DNA of 64,000 bases from Diogma glabrata. Taxonomy: Eukaryota > Arthropoda > Insecta > Diptera > Cylindrotomidae. Shown piece by piece: positions 54,059 to 64,000 of the stretch. Each line of letters begins with the position of its first letter. Within the stretch, counting starts at the first letter, position 1. The translations under genes were made by a program, and so were the position numbers. The DNA lies in contig OY856186.1 in assembly GCA_963693315.1 (NCBI GenBank), positions 298,722,452-298,786,451 of the forward strand, written 5' to 3'. Under the pieces are notes generated by a model. The model was given only the letters and a program-made list of their open reading frames with translations. It did no database searches and was not told the DNA's origin.

Positions 54059-54798
54059 TCGATTTCATGGGTGGTGATGCAAAAAGTCCTCAACACACAT
54101 CGGTACATCCTATGTATGTGAGCTATACTAGTATTCCAACATCTGCTAGTGCAACAATGGCAACAATAAAAAATAATATTTTATCTAATAATACTAAAAC
54201 AATAAATAATCAATCAAACACTAATACAATATCATCGCAAAAATTAAATTCAAATCGTAACTCGGTATCGTTATCTAGTTTTGGTAAAAGATCTGGTTCT
54301 GATTTACGTTACACAGTTGTATCAACAGAACGTTTAGTTGGTGCTGATGATATAGATGACAATCTAAATGAATCATATTCTTTAAATAAATTAGTAACAA
54401 ATAACTCACATTCGAATGAAGGTTATGTACCGCATCCTTATCCAAATCGTTTATATTCTACGGAAAATGAATTGAATGATTTAAATATAAATAATTATGA
54501 TAGTAATAATCGCGATTATAATAATCAAATTGAATCAACCGAAAATTACAAAATGCCTTTACACTATATTACAAAATCACCTAACCTAAATCGTGTTGCA
54601 TCACGTCGTCGTACCGAACGTCCTATTATTAATTTTTGTGATAAAATTCGTGATGCACCACCAGGCTACAATGAACATTTAATGAATAGAGCAAAATCAC
54701 AAGATCGTTTAAGCTATCGGAAACAACATCCACGACAAAATCAAAATTCAGAAAGAAATTCAAGACCCAGATCTTATTGTAGTAACGAAAATAATTAA
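54059..54798 (+). CDS. NKAIN: NKAIN last exon, long cytoplasmic tail
   Basis: After ATTTCCAG the phase-1 join gives F-DFMGGDAKS, the family's 'FDFIGG' motif. The exon then codes about 245 residues, far longer than the vertebrate tail: mostly Asn/Ser/Thr-rich and probably disordered, with VSYTSIPTSA, a PPGY motif (DAPPGYNEH, about 54650-54675) that fits a WW-domain ligand, and a basic end (RKQHPRQNQNSERNSRPRSY). The stop is TAA. The open frame reaches back to 53908, but that part is intron and belongs to no exon. A polyadenylation signal AATAAA follows at 54864. Confidence 0.9.
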
Positions 54799-54863
54799 AA
54801 AATAACAGTTCCTTACGCATAAAAAACAATTTTTTTGCCCATAATTTTAATTATAAGGAGTTA

Positions 54864-54869
54864 AATAAA
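54864..54869 (+). terminator. NKAIN: Likely NKAIN poly(A) signal
   Basis: First AATAAA after the stop codon, 66 bases downstream. Further AATAAA-like sites lie near 55060, 55135 and 55180, so a longer 3' UTR is also possible. From here to 55267 the sequence is AT-rich with no other feature. Confidence 0.4.
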
Positions 54870-55267
54870 AAATGTGATATGTACTTGATTTTTTTTTTTT
54901 TTGCTTAATAATTATTCCAAGTGTTTTCAAATTCTGACTCAGATATTATTATTTATTTAATTAATTAAAATTTATTTTAACTTAGTTTTTATAGTTAATT
55001 ATCGATTATATTCCGTTGTTATTGTTCGAAATGATAACAGTATACAAAATAGATAAAAAATAAAAATTTATTTTACGTGACATAAATTATCGACATTTTA
55101 AAAACACTTTGTTTTACATTGTACTTTTTCTGTTTAATAAATGTTGAGTAAGGTGATAAAATTTGTAAATAAAACAAAAATAAAATACTATTTAGGATTT
55201 ATTTGTATATACCGACACAATAGGCAAATTATCGTAAAATGTTAAATAACGATATATAACGACTATA

Positions 55268-56067
55268 CAGGATGTCCCACGAAAGTTGTCCCACCGGTTA
55301 ACTGGGGATACCTTGGAATAGCGCTAACAACTTTTGTTCAAGCATTTCGCGAATAGTTCTTTTGTTTCGCGGAAAACGGTTTGTTTTGTTTTTTTATTCC
55401 TTATCAAATTAAAATGCCTCTAAATTCAATAGCAAAGAAGTTAGGAGGTCGCGGTTTTTTTTCTATTTGATTCACAAGTTTGTGTATTAAAACGGGTGAA
55501 CATTTGACAAAGATTACTTTGATACTTTTGACGCTATTCCTTTACAAAGTCAATTTCTAGTTAAAATTTTAAAAAAATAATACTTTGCTTTCCATTATTT
55601 CAAAAACGGTGATATATGTACATCATATTTTTTTTTTTCAATGGAACAGTTCCTTGAAATGTCAACTTGAAATTTATTTTGGTTAAAACCAAAAATTTCA
55701 AGATCATCTTGAACTAGCTCTTAAAATTAAAACTTCAAAATTTTATTTTGAACTTGAATCAACCAATTTTAACTTAAATAACCTCGTAATAAAACACAAA
55801 AGAAATTATTAATAAAAAATATTCAGTTATTTTTAATTATTAAAGATAATTTTCAATATGTCCACCCTCATTCTCAATACACATTTCCATTCTTCTTTGG
55901 AAAGCTCGAGAGATATTTCTGGTTTGAGATAACTGAAGTGGATTATACTGGTTTTAACCAAAGTTACTTTCAAGTTGACATTTCAAGGAACATTTCCATT
56001 GAAAAAAAAATTATGATGTATATCACCGTCCCACCAACTGGTGGGACAACTTTCGTGGGACACCCTG
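55268..56067. mobile_element. 800-bp TIR element with TA duplication
   Basis: Ends CAGGATGTCCCACGAAAG and (reverse) CAGGGTGTCCCACGAAAG, continuing TTGTCCCACC on both sides, flanked by TA (55266-55267, 56068-56069). On the minus strand near 55925-55855 it reads SRAFQRRMEMCIENEGGHIE, the C-terminal signature of mariner-related DDE transposases common in arthropods. The rest of the transposase is missing. There is also an inner inverted pair (ATTTCAAG...CTTGAAAT) around the TTCCTTGAAATGTCAACTTG segment. Confidence 0.75.
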
Positions 56068-56344
56068 TAGATACCGTGTTCTTTTTTAATTATGTTTTGC
56101 AAACATGAATTTTCAAATGCTAGTTCCTTTAGTTCGTTTTCGTAAAAATTTTATACCTCTTCGAGTTGTCGATACACTGAATAACGAACGTGTGTGTGAG
56201 ACAATCCAAAGTTCTGCTTGAGATATTCTATATATAAATACGTAAGCACTATTTTTGTGGTACCATTTCAAACTATTTGCCCCAACAAAAGTGGGGCGGT
56301 ATGTATATCGTTGGAAAGGTCTTCAGTAGTAGATTTGCCGAAAT

Positions 56345-56575
56345 TGTTTTTTGAAGTTTGACGATTTTTTTAGAAAAAAGGGGAAAAATGTGTTAGGTGT
56401 GTTTTTTGAGTTTTTTGTTCGGTTATTTTTTTTTTTTAAGTTATTTGTTTCACAATTCAATTATATCAATAAATGAAACGCTGAAGTAATGTGTTGCAGC
56501 TATTTTAATGGAAGGTCTATTTACAATTTTCATTTACAATGGCTGAATTTCGGCCACTGGGCGATTCCTAGTTTA
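56345..56575. repeat. Inverted relative of the 17.2-kb repeat
   Basis: TTTTTTGTTCGGTTATTTTT, TTTCACAATTCAATTATATC, GAATTTCGGCCACTGGGC are the reverse of 17235-17400. Just beyond, AATCTAGGTGAAATAAAGTG with CTCTCATTTTATTATTTT occurs twice in direct orientation, at about 56607 and 57055. 56700-56800 has several ACCGGTAT palindromes. No coding sequence recognised from 56068 to 57530. Confidence 0.65.
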
Positions 56576-57529
56576 AATAATTGTTTAAACCAAAATTATT
56601 TTATAAATCTAGGTGAAATAAAGTGTACTCTCATTTTATTATTTTACAATAAATACTTTAACTTTACTTCAAATAAAAATTGAAACAACATTTTTTTGTA
56701 TGAAATTTAATTTGTTTTAAATACCGGTATCAACCGGTATTTGCATTTTTAAATACTGGAATACCAGTATTATATTTTATTCCGGTATTGAATTCCCTAA
56801 CCTCAGTCCAATCAATTTAGTTGCTCGTTTCCATTCCTAACCTCGAGGAGGTTGATGGTTTACATACAGAGTAACTGTATGTTTTAATACCTTAGAACAA
56901 TTTCAGAAAGTAGTCCAGCCTGAAGGGTTTGACCTGATTTCTTTCTCGCATCAGTTCATGGGCGTCATTGCAAAATAATATGATTGCATTAATATTTTTG
57001 GTGTTCAGCAGTATACTAAGTGTATCTCCTGCTAAAGTGTCAATTCCATTTATAAATCTAGGTGAAATAAAGTGTACTCTCATTTTATTATTTTTCAATA
57101 AATACTTTAACTTCTGGTATTCTGCTTATCATTTTCGGATCATTGTATTTCGATTCTATGCAACACATGCGAAGACACAAAGCGACAGTTGGGGTGCAGA
57201 AAAAATCATAAAGGGAGACGCCTCTCCATCACTTTACCCAACTTTGTCCAAAAATTTGTCCGATCCGCGCATTAGACTAGTGAATTCTAAAAAAAACTAT
57301 TTACCCAGTAGTTTTCGAGTTTCCGGTTTTTTCAATGTTATTCCTTAAAGAGACTTTCGCTCTAAGATAAAATTCAGTACAATGATATGGTAACAAGAGA
57401 AGCTTATACATACTTCTATAAGTTAAGAGAAGTGTTTTATGCTCAAGTAATCGATTTTATCATCGCTTAAATTGTCTCTAATTAGTAGATTTCCCTAAAT
57501 TTTCAAGCAAAAAAAAATGTTTGCTCAAT

Positions 57530-58980
57530 GGGCTATTATTTTGAAAACGTGCATTAAAAAAATCGACTATTCTTAAAAAATCTGAAATGTTGATATATTG
57601 TTCGTCTTGACGAAAGAAAAAAAGTAGTTTCTGGATTTTTTTTGAGTAATCTGAATCGGAGTTATGCGCGTGTGAATAGTTGAGGCTTTTTCACGATGTT
57701 TTGATAATGGTGTCAATGCTTTGCTAATAGGTCCCACAAATTTCATGCGATTTGCGTATATTTTTGCAAGTGAATAAAAAAATAGTTGAATAATCGAAGT
57801 GTGTATGTTGGAAATTAATAATGTTTCTCTTTTCCGCTAGGCGGCGCGTTAAACCTTTGTTTACTTCAAAGATCATACCTCAAAAATCGACCTTTTTTGA
57901 TTTTTACAAATTTTAAAGTAAACACATGCAGCTATGAAGTGAGAGATTAAAAAAGTGAGAGATTCCATATGTATTTGTTTATACAATTTTTTAAAGTTTA
58001 GTATATGAAAATTCATATGTGTTCAAGTTAGTTATCCTTTACTAAATGTCTTTCTAATATGAAAATTTTATATTTTAACATCTGTACTAAATTTGAAACA
58101 TATTCTGAGCATAACTGATTGAAAAACAGGTTTTTATTGAGAATAAGAATTAGAGATCCCAACAATCGAAGATTTTAATATAGTTTCACATACTTTCAAC
58201 AACCAACATCACTAACATTGGAATGAGACTATTATAAATAAATATTTTTTTTTATGAAAATCATTATTTAATGAAACAATATTAATATTATAAACAAATA
58301 CATTAAAAAGTTAATTTACACATTTATTTTGCCTTTAAAATGAAATATTTCTGATTATCGGAAAAGCAAATCATTTTGTCAATTATTTTATCGGGTGTAG
58401 TGTTATCCGGTAAAAAAGCAGTGAAAGCCTTGAGTTCCACTAATGTGAAAACACATGTGTATTTTTCATATACTAAACTTTAAAACATTGTATAAAAAAA
58501 TCCATATCAAAATCCATACCAATCCATATGGAAAAATCCATATTTGTAATTTCATAGCTGCATGTGCTTACTTTAAAATTTGTGAAACTTAAAAAAAATT
58601 CTTTTGGACGCTTTTTGAGATATGAGCTTTGAAGTGAACAAAGGTTTAACGCACAGCCTAGCGGAAAAGAGAAGCACTATTAATTTCCAACCTACGCATT
58701 TCGATTATTCAACTATTTTTTTCTTTACTTGCAAAAATATACGTAAATTAAATGAAATTTGTGGGACCTATTAGCAAAACATTGGCACCATTACCAAAAC
58801 ATCGTGAAAAAGCCTCAAAAGCTCACACGCGCATAACTCCGATTCAGAGTACTTAAAAAAAATTCAGAAATTACTTTTTTTCTTTCGTCAATACAAACAA
58901 TACATCAAAACTTCAGATTTTTTGAAAATCACAAATTTAAAAATCGACAAAAAAATGTACGTTTTCAAAATAATAGCCCC
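57530..58980. mobile_element. Fold-back element with ~480-bp arms
   Basis: Starts GGGCTATTATTTTGAAAACG and ends in its reverse complement. Shared arm landmarks are AGTAATCTGAATCGGAGTTA / GCATAACTCCGATTCAGAG, CACGATGTTTTGATAATGGT / ACCATTACCAAAACATCGTG, and CTTTTCCGCTAGGCGGCGCG / GCACAGCCTAGCGGAAAAG. The arms are diverged by point changes. The centre (about 58030-58500) is AT-rich with a weaker internal dyad. No transposase frame. 58981-60034 afterwards has no recognised feature. Confidence 0.8.
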
Positions 58981-60034
58981 AATATAAATATATCTAAAAA
59001 AAACTAAAACTAAAAAAAAAACAAAAACTAAAGAACTAAAGAAGAATGTCAATTTTGAAGGGGTATATTTTCCAACTGGTTGCAGAAGCTTGTATCTTAA
59101 GCGTTGCAAAAACGATAAACTATGACACGTATTTTGTGATGGAATATGGAAATAAGCGATACATGAGCCTCTTAATCTCAATCGTGGTATCGAAATTTAC
59201 GCTCGCTACCCAATGTGGTGTTATACAACGATTGAAAGTTGAGAAATTCAAAAGGAGGGATTCAGGAGCAATGCTCCGAAAATTTTCTAAATTCGAACTT
59301 TGTTAGTTTAGTATAGTTAACATTATCTAAATCAAGTTCTAGCAAGCAGAGGTACAACTTATTCTAAATTGAACACCGCTTAACAAAATCTAAGTCTTCG
59401 CTTCCTCGCCAGTCATCGATAGACTTTGCTCTTTTCTCGTGTTTTCCTTTCAAGGTGCTTCTGTGGGATGTGCTCCGTAATTCTCCATTATCTTGTTTCA
59501 ATTAGTCTTAGAAGCAAACTTTTGTTAATGTGTCGATTATCATGTACCTTAGGGGCATGGAATAATCCACACTAATCTAACCTCTTCCATGCATATAGTA
59601 TATGTGGAGAGCTTTAGTGTTGAAGTACCACTGTGTTGTCAGAGGGTCCGGGGATGAAGGAGGATATTAAATTGTATTTTTGATTACTGTCGATATATCC
59701 AGCAGTACCATTGTTACGACCAGAATCCATTCACTATTTATTAACTACGGATTCCTGAAGACATTTTCACGTTTACCAAAACATTTCTATTGCATGTTTG
59801 CTTCTTCTTTAAACTCTTCAGGTCCTGAGCCCTGATGGCAGGATGAAGAAGTGTTCTGGACACCAAAATAACCAGGCAGATATATTTGTGCATTTTCGTT
59901 TATTTTGTTTTCTATCATCATTCGGTACTACTCTGTGGCTGTGGAAATACTAAATTCAAAAAACTACATCTGGCCCCCTTTTTTTAAGTTTCGAAGAAAC
60001 ATCATTTCATATCAGTGTTAACTGACCAGATCGT

Positions 60035-60302
60035 GCCATATCATGGAAAAATCATACCATCGAAAATCGTTACATCGAAAAATATCAATAAATCGAAAAA
60101 TAAAAATCATACTATCAAAAAATCAAACAACCAAAAATCACAACATCGAAAATCATTACACCGAAAGTTCAGATTGTCGAAAAGTCATTGCATCGAAAGA
60201 TCGTTACACTGAATTTTTTTCGATGTACTGAAAATATCATATCATCGAAAAATCAGATGATCGAAATTCATAAAATCGAATAAAAAATCATATTATCGAA
60301 TT
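60035..60302. repeat. ATCGAAAAATCAT short tandem array
   Basis: About 20 degenerate units of 13-15 bases built on ATCGAAAAATCAT (variants CATCGAAAATCGTTA, ACATCGAAAA). The two overlapping lysine-rich + strand frames are translations of this array. 60303-60790 after it is AT-rich with nothing recognised. Confidence 0.85.
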
Positions 60303-60789
60303 AGTTAAGATTCTGCTTTTGATATTTGTATTTACAAATTCTCTAATTAATTATTGTCATAATAATATGTCAATAAGTTCATTATTTTAAAAAAGATATA
60401 AATAATTTTTATATTACCTTATAGATAATGTAATAATAATTAATATAAATTTTTTTTCGTATTGTAAGAGGGCCGCAAGTGCTAAAATGTTAAGAACCAC
60501 AGGAGTGGAGACTACTTATTAAATTTAAAAATATGTTTCCAATATTTCAATCATCAGAGTTATTTAATCAAATTTTATAATCTAAACTTAACATAATTTA
60601 AAAAATAATGAAATAAAATTCAACAATTATTGATTATTAATTATTAGTACCAGGAGACCGGTGAAAAAAAACAGTTTTTTTAATCTCTTTCGCAAAACAA
60701 CTTTAAAATTAATATATATTTTTATTTCACAAAACTTATTATTTTTGGTTTTTGATACAATAATTTCTGCTGAAAAACTAAATGTCAAT

Positions 60790-61236
60790 ATATGGAGGGG
60801 ATAAAATCTCAAGCTCTGAGATATCAAGACTTCGGTCTGGCTTAAGAATTTTTTATATAGTTTTCGGCAAAAAACTTTAATTAGGAAATTGTTTTTAGTT
60901 TTGTGCAGCGATGTATATCAAACATAAAACTTTAACAAAAGTATAAGTATTTTTTTATATCTGTTAAGATATTTATTACAAAACTAACACGAAACATCAA
61001 AACGTTGCCAAAAATTATTATATTAACAGATCATAAATTAATATAATTTATAAAAGATGATGCACTCACCAAACTACTCAAAAACCTCTCCATTTAGCGT
61101 TTCGATAAAATATTACAAAATCAAAAATACAAAGTTGTTTGAATATTCCAAAAATATTCTAAAAATTATAATAAAATAAAAAATTTAAACTTTTTTTCAA
61201 AATTCTAAAAATATTCCAAAAATTATTACAAAATCA
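60790..61236. repeat. Repeat family hosting the Polinton, 5' part
   Basis: Inverted relative of 40560-41075 (GAGATATCAAGACTTCGGTC, GCAGCGATGTATATCAAACA, AAAACTAACACGAAACATCA). Continuous with 61237-61853, so the full unit is at least about 1 kb. The window starts inside the corresponding part of the copy that the Polinton interrupts. Confidence 0.75.
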
Positions 61237-61853
61237 AAAATTGAAACTTATTTTCAAAATGCCAAAAATATTGCAAAAATTATAACAAAATCAAAGATTG
61301 AAACTTTTTCCAATATTCTTAAAATATTGCAAAAAGTATAACAAAATAAAAAATACAAACTTTTTTCAAAATTCCAAAAATTATAATAAGATCAAAACTT
61401 TAAACCTTTTCAAAATTCTAAAAATATTGCAAAAATTAAAAAAGAAATCAAAATCAAAAATACAAACTTTTTTTAGAATTCCAAAAGTATTCCAAAATCA
61501 AAAACACAAACTTTTTTCAAAATTCCAAAAATTATAATAAAATCAAAAGTTTTTTCAAGAAAATTTTTACAAAATCAAAAATGGTAGTGCCAATTTTCAG
61601 AAAAAATTATATTGCCGTTTTCGAGAAAAAATTTATAAATATACAATTCCAATGAAGGAGCTAAGCCATAAATAAAAAAAAAAAAAAAAAAATATACAAT
61701 TATTGCTCTTTTAATAAGTAACGGTGCATGCACAATGTATGAGGTTTTTCCTCGTGAGATTTGAGCAACTTTTTATTATTATTTTTTAATAGAAATACAA
61801 TGCTTTAAAATGTAGGTAGCTCAATTCTCTATTAATCATGAGGAAAAAGTTAT
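61237..61853. repeat. Uninterrupted copy of the Polinton target (empty site)
   Basis: 61237-61726 equals 1-489, and 61727-61853 equals 16592-16717 apart from a few differences. The target ACGGTG is present once (61721-61726). The short frame at 61298-61537 is the same repeat shadow as at 62-301. Confidence 0.92.
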
Positions 61854-62061
61854 AGACCGGGAGGCAGCGTTGCATTTTGGTTAGTCATTTGACGCCGATT
61901 GAATTTAATTTTTATAGATAGATTAATTATTTGTGATGTAGAAAATAAGAGTTAGCCGTCAGACTTGCGGGGGGTGTGGTTGTGGGGGAGTTTTAAACTG
62001 GTAAAAAAAAACGAATTCCAAAAGTAATTTGATGCCGCTTCAAAATTTGTATGATGCATGT

Positions 62062-64000
62062 TTACACCATAACAATTGAAAAAAAAGTCGTCAGCTGATT
62101 GGCGGATGGGGGATTATACGTCAGCTCCTCGTATACATCAGTATAAAAATGCAATATAGTCAAGACCTTTCTGCATAGGATCTTGATGAAACTTTGGCAA
62201 ATGATCCAGGTTCACTTGAAAATGGAAAATCTGAATTTATTTTAAATTTGGACAAAATGGCGGGGGATCTCCCGAACACCTCTGAGTTTAAATCTTCAAT
62301 AACTTCTAATCCCGACTTATGATCTTATGGAAATTTGGTATATAAATTTTTAGTACTGTTTCCAATATTTCTGCGTACCAACTTCTGGTTTGACAGTTCC
62401 GGTTAAAAAGTTTTTTTCCAGGTATTTATCCCTACTGTAGCCTACAATTACCGATCGATTTTCATGAAACGTTGGTAAACGCTTTCAAGTAACATGAAAA
62501 ACATTTTGTTAGCTTTTGGAGTACATTGGATAAAGGGTTGGGGGGTCCACCATACAACAGATGGTTTTTTTTACAATGTTTTTTATGTTTGTTGGGAGCA
62601 TAAAACATTCGTTCGGGAATGAATTTTGACGACACTTTGGAAAAAGATGCAAATATGTATGGCAAAAAACTGATTAGTTTCTTAGCGATAGTGAACAAAG
62701 TGGTGGGGGTCCCCCAAATACCTGTTCTTTTTAAAGCTAAATAACATTTGTACCTGATAATCGAATTGGATGAAACTTGGTACATAAGCATTTGGTACGG
62801 TTCACAACAGTTCTGCATCCCAACTTCCAGCTTTTCATTACCGGTAAAAAATTTTGGTTCGTAATTTTTTAACGTTTTTTCAGTGCCTACAATAATGAAG
62901 TGATTATGATGAAACTTATGGAAAAACTTTCAATTAGTGAAAAATAGTTATCATCTTTTGGGACACATTGATCAAAGTGGCGGGGGTCTACCATACAACT
63001 GCTGACTTTTCGCACTTGGTTTTTAAAGTTTGTCGGGAGCATACAGACTTCATTCATTAATCAATTTTAGTGACACTTTGAAAAAATATGGAGACTTAAA
63101 TGACAAAAAACTGATTAGTTTTTGGACAATATTGAGATAAGTGGTGGAGGGCCTCCCGAACACCTGCTTATTGTGTCACCATTTTTGCAATGTTTGTTGG
63201 GAGTACCAAACATTTTTACCGAAAATGAAAAACCGGAAGTTGGGATGCAAAACTTTTGTGAACCGTACCAAATGTTTATGTACCAAGTTTCATCCAATTC
63301 GATTATCAGGTGCAGATGTTATTAAACTTTAAAAAAACAGGTATTTGGGTGACCCCTCACAACTTGGTTCACTACGCTCAAAAACTAATCAGTTTCTTGC
63401 CATACATATTTGCATCTTTTTGCAAAGTGTCGTCAAAATTCATTCCCGAACGAATGTTTTATGCTCCCAACAAACATAAAAAACATTGTGGAAAAAACCA
63501 TCTGTTGTATGGTGGACTCCCCAACCCTTTATCCAATGTATTTCAAAAGCTAACAAAATGTTTTTCATGTTACTTGAAAGCGTTTACCAACGTTTCATGA
63601 AAATCGATCGGTAATTGTAGGCTACAGTAGGGATAAATACCTGGAAAAAAACTTTTTAACCGGAACTGTCAAACCGGAAGTTGGTACGCAGAAATATTGG
63701 AAACAGTACTAAAAATTTATATACCAAGTTTCCATAAGATCATAAGTCGGGATTAGGAGTTATTGAAGATTTAAACTTAGAGGTGTTCGGGAGACCCCCC
63801 GCCATTTTGTCCAAATTTAAAATAAATTCAGATTTTCCATTTTCAAGTGAACCTGGATCATTTGCCAAAGTTTCATCAAGATCCTATGCAGAAAAGTCTT
63901 GACTATATTGCATTTTTATACTGATGTATACGAGGAGCTGACGTATAATCCCCCATCCGCCAATCAGCTGACGACTTTTTTTTCAATTGTTATGGTGTAA
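62062..64000. mobile_element. Large fold-back element, cut by the window end
   Basis: 62062-62865 is the inverted counterpart of 63198-64000 (symmetry centre near 63031), so 64000 pairs with 62062 and the arm may go on beyond the window. Landmarks: GTCGTCAGCTGATTGGCGGA / TCCGCCAATCAGCTGACGAC, GGGATCTCCCGAACACCTC and its mirror. Within arms and loop, ~440-bp direct repetition (CGGGGGTC-YACCATACAAC, GACACTTTGRAAAAA, AAAAAACTGATTAGTTT) is also seen. The reverse frame 62462-62818 and its mirror 63310-63600 are repeat shadows. 61854-62061 holds nothing recognised. Confidence 0.8.

Noticed and set aside
59046..59306. 86-residue + strand frame beginning MSILKGYIFQLVAEACIL
   Set aside because: Reads somewhat better than random, but I recognise no family, and there are no splice or promoter signals to support it.

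Overview
The window is AT-rich, intron-containing, transposon-dense animal DNA. The host gene it carries is NKAIN (Na+/K+-ATPase-interacting protein), and its exons, the TATA/Inr-like promoters and the repeat families fit an insect; the order cannot be told from the sequence alone. There is a 200-base assembly gap at 20201-20400.

Region 1 (490-16585) is an essentially complete Polinton/Maverick, a virus-like, self-synthesising DNA transposon of about 16.1 kb. It has near-identical terminal inverted repeats of about 1.28 kb and a perfect 6-bp target duplication (ACGGTG). It encodes a packaging ATPase, a small hydrophobic-tailed protein, a charged protein of unknown function, a minor capsid (penton-like) protein, a basic virion-core protein, a double-jelly-roll major capsid protein, an adenain-like protease, an unknown reverse-strand protein, an integrase with chromodomain, a small spliced reverse-strand protein and a protein-primed family B DNA polymerase. 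The module is a virion-building set (ATPase, capsids, core, maturation protease) plus a replication/integration set (polymerase, integrase). Two genes, integrase and polymerase, are each broken by a one-base shift at an A-homopolymer. The uninterrupted form of the insertion site is present at 61237-61853, which proves the element boundaries.

Region 2 (16592-29681) is a graveyard of mobile elements: dispersed repeats, LTR fragments, an R1-like LINE relic, a Ty3/gypsy relic containing a tRNA-derived SINE, a tandem duplication, and a nest of related TIR elements (26236-29118) that also carries a 454-bp hAT MITE.

Region 3 (29682-54798) is the 3' part of NKAIN on the + strand: five exons with good splice sites, continuous reading phase and hallmark NKAIN sequence. 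The 5' coding exon(s) were not found. The first intron here is 21 kb and is filled with a Helitron relic, LINE relics (one a jockey-like element with endonuclease and RT), minisatellites and a hAT element nested inside another hAT element.

Region 4 (54799-64000) is downstream non-coding DNA with a TA-flanked TIR element, two long fold-back elements, an ATCGAAAAA-type minisatellite and the empty-site copy of the repeat that hosts the Polinton.
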